A stretch of 64,000 bases of DNA from Bacteroidales bacterium UBA2287 (lineage in GTDB: Bacteria > Bacteroidota > Bacteroidia > Bacteroidales > Tenuifilaceae): NCBI GenBank assembly GCA_002345675.1, contig DDWL01000002.1, positions 51,076 through 115,075 of the forward strand, written 5' to 3'. How positions within the stretch are numbered: position 1 is the first letter of the stretch; every line of letters begins with the position of its first letter. Below are positions 34,436 to 43,055 of the stretch, one piece after another. The translations under genes and the position numbers were made by a program. The notes beneath the pieces were generated by a model that was not told where the DNA came from, did not search any database, and saw nothing but the letters and a program-made list of their open reading frames with translations.

Positions 34436-36166
34436 TTACCATAAGAATTTATACTGTTTCGAGTTTGCATTGCCCATTTGGTCAATTATAGTAATTTCTA
34501 AAATTTGATTTCTTTTTTGCTCAAGCCTTTCAGCATCGAACTCGTACATTATTAGCTTGTTTTTTGGGTCGTAGTCGAAAAGAACCCATTTGCCATTTAT
34601 GGTTCCTCTTATTTTACCAATTCCACTAAATTCATCGTCTACTTTAAAACGAATCGATTTTTCCTTGCTCATATCCTTTCCGTTTGCAAGGTTTATCGAC
34701 CTTATGGTTGGAGCAATTGTGTCGACATAAACAAAGTAATCGCCAAAGCTTCGAAGGCTCGCAGTAACAGCACCATCAACATAGCTACCTCCAGCCGAAA
34801 TTATTTCGCCCTTAGGCGAAAATGTGCCAAGTAGGGCTTTTTGCCTATACTTCGCGGGAAGCGAGTCGGCAACGATTTTTAATGTAAATGCCTTATGAAC
34901 AGGGGTAAGCCTGTTGTGAATATGGTAAACCTGCGAAAAAGTTCCCTTTAATCGCCCCGAAACACTATACGTAAATTGTAAATCGTTGTATAGTGCATCG
35001 GCTGGAACTTCAATGCTAATATCATCTCGCTTAAAAATATTCTTCTTGTAAAATGACCAATAAACTTGTTCTATGTTGCTTGTCTCAGCATTTAGTATGC
35101 TAAAGTCCGTTTTAGGTTTAATTCCTTTTAGGGTTAAGTTAACGTAAGTATTGTTCCCGTAAGCATCGCCAACCTCAATTTTAACAGCATAAATGCTGTC
35201 GGGTTTTACGGTTAATCGTCCTTGGTTACGAATTGTACCATAATTCGAAAATTTATTATTTGGATCGATAAAGAGTTTGTGAATTCGTTTCCCCTCCAGT
35301 TGCCTAATTTCGTAGTCGATATGGCTATTTACATAACGGGTTTCGCTAAATAAAAACCCATCAACCTTGAAGCTATACCAAGGTACCCCGTTAACCCACA
35401 TGACAAGGCTATTAATTCCGCAACGAGTGCTCCCAGTGTTTACGTAATCGTAAGCTTTTATGGCCAAGCCAACTGTTCCAAAGGTTTTAACCGTATCGGA
35501 AATGGTAATGTCGTCCCCATTATTGCTTTTAAAATCGATGGGTGTTTTTTGCTTAATATTCGTTGATACCGAAGAATCGAGTGTGTAAATCCATAGTCCC
35601 CTTACCGAAGGTTTTAAATTGTCGGTAATAGCTAAATTCGTAAAGGATGGATTAACAGGCATTTGGTTAAGGGTTCGCCTAACTTCGTAGTGCAGGTGTG
35701 GACCTCCCGAACTTCCCGAATTTCCGCTCATGGCAATTAGTTCGCCTCGTTCAACCCTAATTACATAGGGTTTAAGGTAAATATCAATCTCAAAAAGTTC
35801 CTGTTTATACTGCTGATCCTTTACGTATTTATCAATTCTACCTATAAATCGATCTAAATGTGCGTAAACAGTGGTGTACCCATTTGGGTGGTCAATGTAA
35901 ATAGCCTTTCCAAAACCTCCTCCGCTAATTTTTATTCGCGAAATAAACCCCTTTTCCGAGGCAAAAACCTCAGCATTTGCCTTTCCGCCTGTTCTAAAAT
36001 CAACCCCAGAATGAAAGTGGTCGGTTCGCACTTCACCAAAAGCTCCCGATAGGTAAAGAGGGCCACTTAAAGGCGGGAAAAGGTTAATATTTGTGCTAAC
36101 CTTTTGTGAATGGGAAGTTAAGAACAATAGGGAGTAACATATGATTAGAAGAATACGATAAAACAT
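34436..36166 (-). CDS. M23 family metallopeptidase (peptidoglycan endopeptidase)
   Basis: The start is the ATG at 36166; a TTG lies two codons upstream. The 576-residue exported protein has an N-terminal signal peptide and an M23 (LytM) domain at about 30-190. Zinc ligands are in DHFHSGVDFR and HLHYEVRR, with VYAHLDRF between. The remaining 390 residues are beta-rich, unannotated domains (Ig-like in appearance: TYSVSGRLKGTF). Family knowledge: such proteins cut peptide cross-links in peptidoglycan. Strong divergent promoters connect it with the cell-division operon on the other strand. The catalytic ligands appear intact. Confidence 0.93.
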   Translation of the reverse strand: MFYRILLIICYSLLFLTSHSQKVSTNINLFPPLSGPLYLSGAFGEVRTDHFHSGVDFRTGGKANAEVFASEKGFISRIKISGGGFGKAIYIDHPNGYTTVYAHLDRFIGRIDKYVKDQQYKQELFEIDIYLKPYVIRVERGELIAMSGNSGSSGGPHLHYEVRRTLNQMPVNPSFTNLAITDNLKPSVRGLWIYTLDSSVSTNIKQKTPIDFKSNNGDDITISDTVKTFGTVGLAIKAYDYVNTGSTRCGINSLVMWVNGVPWYSFKVDGFLFSETRYVNSHIDYEIRQLEGKRIHKLFIDPNNKFSNYGTIRNQGRLTVKPDSIYAVKIEVGDAYGNNTYVNLTLKGIKPKTDFSILNAETSNIEQVYWSFYKKNIFKRDDISIEVPADALYNDLQFTYSVSGRLKGTFSQVYHIHNRLTPVHKAFTLKIVADSLPAKYRQKALLGTFSPKGEIISAGGSYVDGAVTASLRSFGDYFVYVDTIAPTIRSINLANGKDMSKEKSIRFKVDDEFSGIGKIRGTINGKWVLFDYDPKNKLIMYEFDAERLEQKRNQILEITIIDQMGNANSKQYKFLW

Positions 36167-36194
36167 AGCCAATTTCTTATTTTATGGGGATTGG

Positions 36195-36225
36195 CAAAAC
36201 TACTTTTTTAAGCTCATAAAGCAAA
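36195..36225 (-). promoter_or_regulatory. Promoter of the M23 gene
   Basis: On the minus strand TTTG (36225-36222), 19 bp, then TAGTTTTG (36202-36195) exactly fits the Bacteroidota -33/-7 pattern, 29 bp before the ATG. Confidence 0.75.
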
Positions 36226-36240
36226 ATTGATACTATAATT

Positions 36241-36272
36241 TTTGATTATTAACTAAACCATTCGTATTTTTG
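36241..36272 (+). promoter_or_regulatory. Promoter of the zapB-like/zapA/6S/rny block
   Basis: TTTG (36241-36244), 20 bp, then TATTTTTG (36265-36272) fits the -33/-7 consensus, 28 bp before the first ATG. It is back to back with the M23 promoter, 15 bp away. Confidence 0.78.
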
Positions 36273-36300
36273 TGATATAAAACTCGAATAATTAAATGCT

Positions 36301-36585
36301 ATGCAGGACGAAGTAGTCAAAAGGTTGAAATTTAAAATCGACACGCTTATTTCTGCATACGAAAGTTTAAGAGAAGAAAACCTTAAATTGGTTCATCGAA
36401 ACGATCAACTTTCAAATGAACTAAAGCAAAAGGAAGAATCTCTTAATCAGTTCGAGAAAAAAAAAGACCAAAAATTGCTTGCAGAAGCATTGTTAGCTTC
36501 GAGCATCGATTCAACCGAAGCGAAGCAAAAGGTCAACAGGATAGTGCGGGAAATAGATCAGTGCATTGCTCTTTTAAACAGATAG
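36301..36585 (+). CDS. Small coiled-coil protein, ZapB-like
   Basis: The 94-residue protein is almost entirely heptad-patterned coiled coil (LKFKIDTLISAYESLREEN, NELKQKEESLNQFEKKKD) with a C-terminal helix (VNRIVREIDQCIALL). It is the first gene of an operon with zapA (15 bp gap). By size, predicted structure and position it looks like the Bacteroidota counterpart of ZapB, which bridges FtsZ-ring factors; sequence is too simple for a firm homology claim. Confidence 0.75.
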   Translation: MQDEVVKRLKFKIDTLISAYESLREENLKLVHRNDQLSNELKQKEESLNQFEKKKDQKLLAEALLASSIDSTEAKQKVNRIVREIDQCIALLNR

Positions 36586-36600
36586 TATTAAGATCGATTT

Positions 36601-36909
36601 ATGGAGGATAAATTATCAATTCGTGTGAATGTTGCCGATAGGTACTATCCACTAAAAATCGACCGGAACGATGAAGAGAAGATTCGAAAAGCCGCAAGGC
36701 TTATAAACGATAAAGTTATACAGTATAAGCAAAAGTATAACGATAAGGATCTTCAAGATTTTTTGGCAATGGCAGCATTACAGTTTGTAATTAAAATGCT
36801 GGAGAGTGAAAATCGTTTTGACGTTTCACCAATTATCGATGAGTTGAACGAGTTAGACGAACAATTTGGCGATTATCTGGAAAAGAGAGAAATACGTTCT
36901 TTCAAATAG
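36601..36909 (+). CDS. zapA: Cell division protein ZapA
   Basis: The 102-residue protein matches ZapA: SIRVNVADRYYPLKIDRNDEE is the beta N-terminus, ARLINDKVIQYKQKY follows, and a long C-terminal dimerisation helix ends the protein. ZapA bundles FtsZ filaments at the division site. It lies 15 bp after the coiled-coil gene and only 4 bp before the 6S RNA. The zapA-6S RNA arrangement parallels zapA-ssrS in proteobacteria. Confidence 0.92.
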   Translation: MEDKLSIRVNVADRYYPLKIDRNDEEKIRKAARLINDKVIQYKQKYNDKDLQDFLAMAALQFVIKMLESENRFDVSPIIDELNELDEQFGDYLEKREIRSFK

Positions 36910-36913
36910 CATA

Positions 36914-37108
36914 GCCCGCATTGTATCCTTAAAGAGTTTGGGGAACTCAACATTATTAAAACTGGAGTAGGACTTAGGTTAATGTAGAACAGGCCTTAAT
37001 CTGGCTCGCCAGATTCAGTTTTTCTGACGTTGGAAGTTCGAAGTTAACGGCCACTCCAACCATTACTATTTGGGGTTTCCTCCAAATATTAAGGATTACA
37101 ATGCGGGC
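36914..37108 (+). ncRNA. ssrS: 6S RNA
   Basis: A 195-nt segment folds on itself. The terminal stem pairs GCCCGCATTGTATCCTTAA (36914-36932) with TTAAGGATTACAATGCGGGC (37089-37108), leaving one bulged A, and is followed by TTTTTTA. Inside are hairpins GAGTT/AACTC and ATTTGG/CCAAAT on the two sides, then stems around GGAGT/ACTCC and an apical hairpin AATCTGG-CTCG-CCAGATT. A long rod with a large central bubble and location directly after zapA are the marks of 6S RNA, which sequesters housekeeping RNA polymerase by mimicking an open promoter. The identification rests on structure and synteny. Confidence 0.85.
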
Positions 37109-37211
37109 TTTTTTATTTTTTGATGATTATGTTAAGGTAAACTTTATAGTGTTTTCGGTGTTCTTTAGTTAAGATTTTTAATTTGTTCATTCACATTTTG
37201 TTACTATATAC

Positions 37212-37301
37212 GTTGCAAGCCATTATGAATTATTGGTCGCAACTTGCAAGCCCTCAATTGGAGGTTTTTTTAATTAATAAACCAATGCTCGGCTTGCAAC
37301 C
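37212..37301 (+). promoter_or_regulatory. rny leader with mutually exclusive pairings
   Basis: The leader before rny holds GTTGCAAGCC (37212-37221), TTGCAAGCC (37244-37252) and the complement GGCTTGCAACC (37291-37301). The last can pair with either of the first two, but not both. Between them CCTC-AATTG-GAGG with seven Ts (37252-37271) could act as a weak terminator. This suggests attenuation or autoregulation of RNase Y, by inference only. Confidence 0.45.
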
Positions 37302-37330
37302 AGTTGTTTCACTTATAAATACTTATTAAA

Positions 37331-38866
37331 ATGTTAATCACAATAATAGCAGCCGTTTCGGCCCTCCTTGCAGGGTTGTTAGTCGGATATTTTTTATGGA
37401 ATTTGTTACTCAGCAAAAAAAAGGAGTCGATTGTCCGCGAAGCTGAATCGGAAGCCGAAGTTCTTCGAAAAGAGAAAATTCTTCAGGCTAAAGAAAAGTT
37501 TTTAGAGCTTAAAAATGAGCACGAACGAGTTTTTGCCGATAGAAACAATAAACTTGTTCAGTCCGAAAACAAATTTAAACAAAAGGAAACTCTGATTACT
37601 CAAAAACTTGAAGAGACTCAGCGAAAACAAAAAGAGGTTGATACAATTCGCGAAAGTCTTTCAACACAAATTGAAATAGTTGATAAGCGTACCGAAGAGT
37701 TAGAACGTCTTCATAAATTACAGGTCGAAAAACTTGAGACACTATCAGGTCTTTCGGGCGAGGAGGCTAAAAATCAGCTAATCGAATCGCTTAAAGCCGA
37801 AGCTAGAACCGAGGCCATGTCGTACATTAACGAAATAATGGATGAGGCCAAAATGACAGCAACAAAAGATGCGAAAAAGATTGTTGTTCAAACAATACAG
37901 CGTGTTGCCAGCGAATCGGCAATCGAAAACTCGGTTACCGTTTTTCATATCGATTCTGACGAGATTAAGGGTAGAATTATTGGCCGTGAAGGCCGAAATA
38001 TTCGTGCGCTCGAAGCAGCTACTGGAGTCGAAATTATTGTCGACGATACTCCCGAGGCCATTATCCTTTCAGCCTTCGATCCCGTTCGTCGCGAAGTTGC
38101 TCGGCTTGCACTTCACCAACTTGTAACCGATGGCCGTATTCACCCTGCACGTATCGAAGAAATTGTGCTGAAAACACAAAAGCAAGTTGAGGAAGAGATA
38201 ATTGAAATAGGAAAGCGTACTGCAATCGACCTTGGTATTCATGGTTTGCATCCTGAGTTAATTCGTATAGTTGGCAAAATGAAGTACCGCTCGTCGTATG
38301 GCCAAAATTTGCTGCAACACTCGCGCGAAGTTGCTAACCTTTGTGCCATTATGGCAACCGAACTTGGCCTTAACGCTAAGCTGGCCAAAAGAGCAGGGCT
38401 ATTACACGATATTGGAAAAGTACCCGACGATGAGCCCGAATTGCCACACGCAATTCTTGGTATGAAGTTGGCCGAGAAGTACAAAGAGAAACCCGAAATT
38501 TGCAACGCCATTGGCTCGCACCATGACGAGGTTGAAATGGCAACTCTTATAGCACCAATTGTTCAGGTTTGCGATGCAATATCGGGTGCACGCCCAGGCG
38601 CTCGTCGCGAGGTTGTTGAGTCGTACATTAAGAGGTTAAAGGAAATGGAAGACTTAGCGCTTAACCATCCTGGTGTTCTTAAAACCTATGCCATTCAGGC
38701 TGGTAGAGAGTTAAGGGTTATTGTTGGAAGCGAAAAAGTATCGGACGAGGAGGCAGCAAATCTTTCGTACGAAATAGCTAAGAAAATTCAGGATGAGATG
38801 ACTTACCCTGGACAGGTTAAAATTACTGTAATACGCGAAACAAGAGCAATTAGCTACGCTAAGTAG
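37331..38866 (+). CDS. rny: Ribonuclease Y
   Basis: The 511-residue protein is a full-length RNase Y: N-terminal membrane anchor (residues 2-25), a long coiled coil (30-180), a KH RNA-binding domain with GRIIGREGRNIRALE (about 213-227), and an HD phosphohydrolase domain with LLHDIGKVPD (metal ligands His359 and Asp360). It is the membrane-tethered endoribonuclease that initiates mRNA turnover. The leader contains an alternative-pairing segment, and the gene follows the 6S RNA, a layout putting RNA turnover beside a global transcription regulator. Confidence 0.97.
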   Translation: MLITIIAAVSALLAGLLVGYFLWNLLLSKKKESIVREAESEAEVLRKEKILQAKEKFLELKNEHERVFADRNNKLVQSENKFKQKETLITQKLEETQRKQKEVDTIRESLSTQIEIVDKRTEELERLHKLQVEKLETLSGLSGEEAKNQLIESLKAEARTEAMSYINEIMDEAKMTATKDAKKIVVQTIQRVASESAIENSVTVFHIDSDEIKGRIIGREGRNIRALEAATGVEIIVDDTPEAIILSAFDPVRREVARLALHQLVTDGRIHPARIEEIVLKTQKQVEEEIIEIGKRTAIDLGIHGLHPELIRIVGKMKYRSSYGQNLLQHSREVANLCAIMATELGLNAKLAKRAGLLHDIGKVPDDEPELPHAILGMKLAEKYKEKPEICNAIGSHHDEVEMATLIAPIVQVCDAISGARPGARREVVESYIKRLKEMEDLALNHPGVLKTYAIQAGRELRVIVGSEKVSDEEAANLSYEIAKKIQDEMTYPGQVKITVIRETRAISYAK

Positions 38867-38920
38867 ATTTTTATAAGCTCGTAATGCTAACATATTGTTT
38901 CATCTTATGCACGTAAACGC

Positions 38921-40060
38921 ATGATAAGTTTTCCAATTCAAATGGTCGACCTTTTTGGGCAGTACCAAAAAATTAAGCCCGAGGTTGATTTAGCCATTCA
39001 GGAAGTTATTGATAGTTCAGCATTCATTAAAGGCGAGCATGTTCGCCTTTTTGAATTAGAACTAGCCCAGTATTTAGGTGTAAAGCATGTTATTGGTTGC
39101 GGGAATGGTACCGACGCCCTACAGTTAGCCTTAATGGCTTTAGATTTAAAGCCAGGAGATGAGGTAATTACACCAAATTTCACTTTTATTGCCACCGTTG
39201 AGGTTGTTGCGCTTTTGGGTTTAACTCCTGTTCTTGTTGATGTTGACATGAACACATTTACAATGGATATAAATTCCCTTAAAGCCGCAATTACACCAAA
39301 AACAAAGGCCATAATTCCTGTTCACCTTTTTGGGCAATGTGCTAACATGGAGCAAATTACTGAAATTGCAGCAAAAAATAGTATTTTTATTATTGAGGAT
39401 AACGCCCAAGCATTGGGTGCCGACTATATTTTAAATGGAGGGTTTAAGGTAAAAGCGGGTACTATTGGTAACATTGGTACAACATCGTTTTTCCCTTCAA
39501 AAAATCTTGGCTGCTTTGGCGATGGGGGTGCTTTAATGACTAACGACGATGCGTTAGCCGAGAAAATTCGCTCCTTCGCTAATCATGGCATGAAGGTTCG
39601 GTATCATCACGACAGAATTGGCATTAACTCAAGGCTCGATACAATACAGGCAGCTATTCTTAGGGTTAAACTGAAGCACCTCGACGAGTATAATAGTGCT
39701 CGTATTGAGGCAGCAAAAAGATATAACAAGCATTTAGGTTCGTGCGATAAGTTAATAACTCCTATAAAAGCAAGCTGGTCGAACCATATTTACCACCAGT
39801 ACACGCTTAGGCTAATAGAAGGAAACCGAGAGGAGCTTATTGCAAAATTAGCCGAAAAGCGTATCCCTGCTATGGTTTATTATCCAGTTCCGCTTCATAA
39901 ACAGGTCGCTTTTGCACCCTATCAAAAAGTAGCTAAAATTCAATCTTTCCCAAAAACCGAAATGCTTTGTAATTCTGTAATTTCACTTCCAATGCACAGT
40001 GAAATGAGCGAAGAACTTCAGGAGTATATTGGAGAAGCAGTTAGAAATATTTTAGACTAA
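38921..40060 (+). CDS. DegT/DnrJ/EryC1 aminotransferase (WbpE/WlbC-like)
   Basis: The 379-residue protein is a PLP-dependent sugar aminotransferase: GCGNGTDALQLALMAL, IIPVHLFGQCANM, IIEDNAQALGADY and FFPSKNLGCFGDGGAL, in which Lys194 should bind PLP. It is the first of five same-strand nucleotide-sugar genes. In the WbpA-B-E-D pathway this type of enzyme installs the 3-amino group on UDP-3-keto-GlcNAcA using glutamate. The presence of matching dehydrogenase and acetyltransferase genes supports that assignment; the family also includes enzymes for other amino sugars. Confidence 0.9.
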   Translation: MISFPIQMVDLFGQYQKIKPEVDLAIQEVIDSSAFIKGEHVRLFELELAQYLGVKHVIGCGNGTDALQLALMALDLKPGDEVITPNFTFIATVEVVALLGLTPVLVDVDMNTFTMDINSLKAAITPKTKAIIPVHLFGQCANMEQITEIAAKNSIFIIEDNAQALGADYILNGGFKVKAGTIGNIGTTSFFPSKNLGCFGDGGALMTNDDALAEKIRSFANHGMKVRYHHDRIGINSRLDTIQAAILRVKLKHLDEYNSARIEAAKRYNKHLGSCDKLITPIKASWSNHIYHQYTLRLIEGNREELIAKLAEKRIPAMVYYPVPLHKQVAFAPYQKVAKIQSFPKTEMLCNSVISLPMHSEMSEELQEYIGEAVRNILD

Positions 40061-40098
40061 CTATTTTTGTTATAAACCATCAATTAAAAAGTAATTCT

Positions 40099-40677
40099 AT
40101 GGCAAACAGTTACTTCGCTCACGAAACTGCTGTTATTGATGAGGGTTGCACAATAGGTTCAGGTGTAAAAATTTGGCATTTTAGCCACATAATGTCAAAT
40201 TGTGTTATTGGTAATGGCTGCAATATTGGCCAGAACGTAGTTGTTTCTCCACAGGTTATCCTTGGTAAAAATGTTAAGGTTCAAAATAATGTTTCAATAT
40301 ATACCGGAGTTATTTGCGAAGACGATGTTTTTCTTGGTCCGTCGATGGTTTTTACCAATGTTATTAATCCACGCAGTGCCGTTAATCGCAAAAGCGAGTA
40401 TGCAAAAACGTTAGTAAAAAAGGGTGCAACCATTGGTGCTAACGCAACAATTGTATGCGGCATAACTCTTGGCGAGTACTGTTTTATTGGAGCAGGAGCC
40501 GTGGTAATTCGCGATGTAAAACCATACGAACTTATTGTTGGTAACCCAGGCAAGTCGATTGGATGGATGAGCGAATTTGGTCATAGGTTAAAATTCGACT
40601 TAAAGAACGAAGCTCGTTGCCCCGAAAGCAATGTGCTTTATAAATTAGAAGGCGAATACATTAAGCGTGTTGGATAG
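40099..40677 (+). CDS. Hexapeptide-repeat N-acetyltransferase (WbpD/WlbB-like)
   Basis: The 192-residue protein is a left-handed beta-helix acyltransferase, starting YFAHETAVIDEGCTIGSGVKIWHF with later repeats such as NCVIGNGCNIGQNV and YCFIGAGAVV. It would acetylate the 3-amino group of UDP-GlcNAc3NA, using acetyl-CoA, to give UDP-2,3-diacetamido-2,3-dideoxyglucuronate. It sits 38 bp after the aminotransferase gene. Length and N-terminus fit the WbpD/WlbB group well. Confidence 0.9.
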   Translation: MANSYFAHETAVIDEGCTIGSGVKIWHFSHIMSNCVIGNGCNIGQNVVVSPQVILGKNVKVQNNVSIYTGVICEDDVFLGPSMVFTNVINPRSAVNRKSEYAKTLVKKGATIGANATIVCGITLGEYCFIGAGAVVIRDVKPYELIVGNPGKSIGWMSEFGHRLKFDLKNEARCPESNVLYKLEGEYIKRVG

Positions 40678-40769
40678 TATTTTTGGAAACACTCACAATA
40701 TTTAAATGGTTTTAGGGTTTCAGATTCTTTTGTTACATTAAAACTGAAACTATACCAAACAACAGTAAA

Positions 40770-41711
40770 ATGAAGAATTTTTCAATTATTGGAGCGGCTG
40801 GGTATATAGCCCCTCGACACTTAAAGGCAATTAAGGAAACAGGTAATAATCTTGTTTCGGCTCTCGATAAGCACGATTGTGTAGGTATTCTCGATAGCTA
40901 TTTTCCTGAAGCCGATTTTTTTGTTGAATTTGAACGTTTCGATAGGCATACCGATAAGCTAAAAAGGCAAGGTGTTAAAATCGATTACGTTAGCATTTGC
41001 ACACCAAATTACCTTCACGATTCGCATATTAGGTTCGCACTAAGGCAAGGAGCACATGCCATTTGCGAAAAGCCTATAGTACTAAACCCTTGGAACATTG
41101 ACGCTCTTGTTGAAATTGAAAAGGAAACGGGAAATCGTGTCAGCACAATTCTTCAGCTTAGGCATCACCCTTCAATAATAGACCTTAAGAAAAAGGTAGA
41201 CTCTGCACCCGAAGGTAAAATGTTCGATGTCGATTTAACCTATATTACAAGTCGTGGGCATTGGTACTTTATTTCGTGGAAAGGCGACACGCAAAAGTCG
41301 GGAGGAATTGCTACAAATATTGGTGTTCACTTCTTCGACATGCTTTCGTGGATTTTTGGCGATGTAAAAGAAAATATAGTTCACCTTATGGAGCCCAACA
41401 AGGCTGCAGGCTATCTTCAGTTACAAAAAGCGAGGGTGCGTTGGTTCTTAAGTTCCGATTTTAACGATATTCCTCAAAATATTAAGGAAAAGGGGCAACG
41501 AACATTTCGGTCGATTACCATTGAAGGTACTGAACTGGAATTTAGCGAAGGCTTTACCGATTTGCATACAGAAAGTTATAAAGAAATACTTAAGGGAAAC
41601 GGATATGGTTTAACCGATGCTCGCACATCGATACAAACTGTTTACCAAATTCGAAATATACAGCCCATTGGCTTAAAGGGCGAGTACCATCCTTTTATTA
41701 AAAATTTGTAA
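40770..41711 (+). CDS. Gfo/Idh/MocA oxidoreductase (WbpB/WlbA-like)
   Basis: The 313-residue protein has an N-terminal Rossmann fold (FSIIGAAGYIAPRHLKAIKE) and the EKP motif (AICEKPIVLNPWNID) that carries the catalytic lysine of Gfo/Idh/MocA enzymes. The C-terminal half includes GGIATNIGVHFFDMLSWIF. The N-terminus AAGYIAPRHLKAI is characteristic of WlbA/WbpB, which oxidises C3 of UDP-GlcNAcA. It lies between the acetyltransferase and 6-dehydrogenase genes, completing the pathway set. Confidence 0.92.
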   Translation: MKNFSIIGAAGYIAPRHLKAIKETGNNLVSALDKHDCVGILDSYFPEADFFVEFERFDRHTDKLKRQGVKIDYVSICTPNYLHDSHIRFALRQGAHAICEKPIVLNPWNIDALVEIEKETGNRVSTILQLRHHPSIIDLKKKVDSAPEGKMFDVDLTYITSRGHWYFISWKGDTQKSGGIATNIGVHFFDMLSWIFGDVKENIVHLMEPNKAAGYLQLQKARVRWFLSSDFNDIPQNIKEKGQRTFRSITIEGTELEFSEGFTDLHTESYKEILKGNGYGLTDARTSIQTVYQIRNIQPIGLKGEYHPFIKNL

Positions 41712-41722
41712 TTAATAAAGTT

Positions 41723-43024
41723 ATGAATCTTTACGAAGCACTTGTTGCCAAAAACGAAAAGCTTGCAGTTATTGGGCTCGGATACGTTGGATTGCCTATT
41801 GCTATTGAGTTTGCAAAGAAAATATCTGTTATTGGTTTCGATATTAAACCCGATAGGATTGAGTTAATGAAAAAGGGTATTGATCCTAGCCGCGAACTCG
41901 AATCGGATGCGTTTAATGGTTGCGAAATACTTTATACTGCTATCACAGACGATTTAAAGCAGGCTAAGTTTTATATTGTAGCCGTTCCAACACCAATTGA
42001 TGAGCATAACCTACCCGATTTAAAACCACTTCTTTCAGCAACCGAAACGGTTGGAAAGGTTCTTAAAAAGGGCGATTACGTTGTTTACGAATCGACAGTT
42101 TACCCAGGTTGCACCGAAGAGGATTGTGTTCCGCTTCTCGAAAAGTTATCGGGGCTAAAGTATATTGAAGATTTTAAGGTTGGCTTTTCGCCCGAGCGAA
42201 TTAATCCTGGCGATAAAGAGCATACCCTAACCCGAATTGTAAAGGTTAGCTCGGGTTGTGATGCCGAGTCGGCCGAAATAATTGCCAAAACTTACGAACT
42301 AATTATAACTGCGGGTGTTCATCGCGCAAGCTCCATTAAGGTTGCCGAAGCTGCAAAAATTATCGAAAACACTCAGCGCGACATCAACATAGCGTTTATG
42401 AATGAGCTTTCGCTCATTTTTTGCCGCATGGGCATTAACACCTACGAGGTACTCGAAGCAGCTGGTACAAAGTGGAACTTCCTAAAGTTTTTCCCTGGCT
42501 TAGTTGGTGGTCATTGCATTGGTGTCGATCCCTACTATTTGGTTTATAAAGCGAAGGAGTTGGGGTATCATCCTCAAATAATTAGCGCTGGTCGTTTTAT
42601 TAACGACTCAATGGGCGGATATGTAGCAAAACAAACTGTTAAAAAAATTATTGCTGCCGACAAAAACGTTAAGGATTCACGAGTTTTGCTTATGGGCGTT
42701 ACATTTAAAGAGGACGTCAGTGATATCAGAAATTCAAAGGTGGCCGATATAATTAGCGAACTTCAATCGTACGGAGTAAAAAACATTGATATAGTCGATC
42801 CCTTTGCAAACCACGAAGAGGTTGCACACGAATATGGTTTTAAAATGACCGATGGCCCTCATGGAAAGTACGACTCCATTATTGTTGCTGTAAGCCATAA
42901 GGATTATATAAATCTAAGTAATAGTTTCTTCGAAACATATGCTGGCGATGGTTGTGTTTTTGTTGATGTAAAAGGCATTTACAAGAACAGAAGACCAAAA
43001 GGATTAGGTTACTGGAGTTTGTAA
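41723..43024 (+). CDS. UDP-N-acetylglucosamine 6-dehydrogenase (TviB/WbpA type)
   Basis: The 433-residue protein is a UDP-sugar dehydrogenase: VIGLGYVGLPIAIEFAKK binds NAD, VAVPTPIDEHNLPDL and YESTVYPGCTEEDCVP mark the TviB/WbpA group, and the catalytic cysteine is Cys265 in GGHCIGVDPYY. It performs two successive oxidations at C6 of UDP-GlcNAc to make UDP-GlcNAcA. The gap to the preceding gene is 11 bp. In this operon it supplies the substrate for the 3-oxidation step. Confidence 0.93.
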   Translation: MNLYEALVAKNEKLAVIGLGYVGLPIAIEFAKKISVIGFDIKPDRIELMKKGIDPSRELESDAFNGCEILYTAITDDLKQAKFYIVAVPTPIDEHNLPDLKPLLSATETVGKVLKKGDYVVYESTVYPGCTEEDCVPLLEKLSGLKYIEDFKVGFSPERINPGDKEHTLTRIVKVSSGCDAESAEIIAKTYELIITAGVHRASSIKVAEAAKIIENTQRDINIAFMNELSLIFCRMGINTYEVLEAAGTKWNFLKFFPGLVGGHCIGVDPYYLVYKAKELGYHPQIISAGRFINDSMGGYVAKQTVKKIIAADKNVKDSRVLLMGVTFKEDVSDIRNSKVADIISELQSYGVKNIDIVDPFANHEEVAHEYGFKMTDGPHGKYDSIIVAVSHKDYINLSNSFFETYAGDGCVFVDVKGIYKNRRPKGLGYWSL

Positions 43025-43055
43025 TTTTTTGTTAATCTTTTCCAACAATAAAAAA

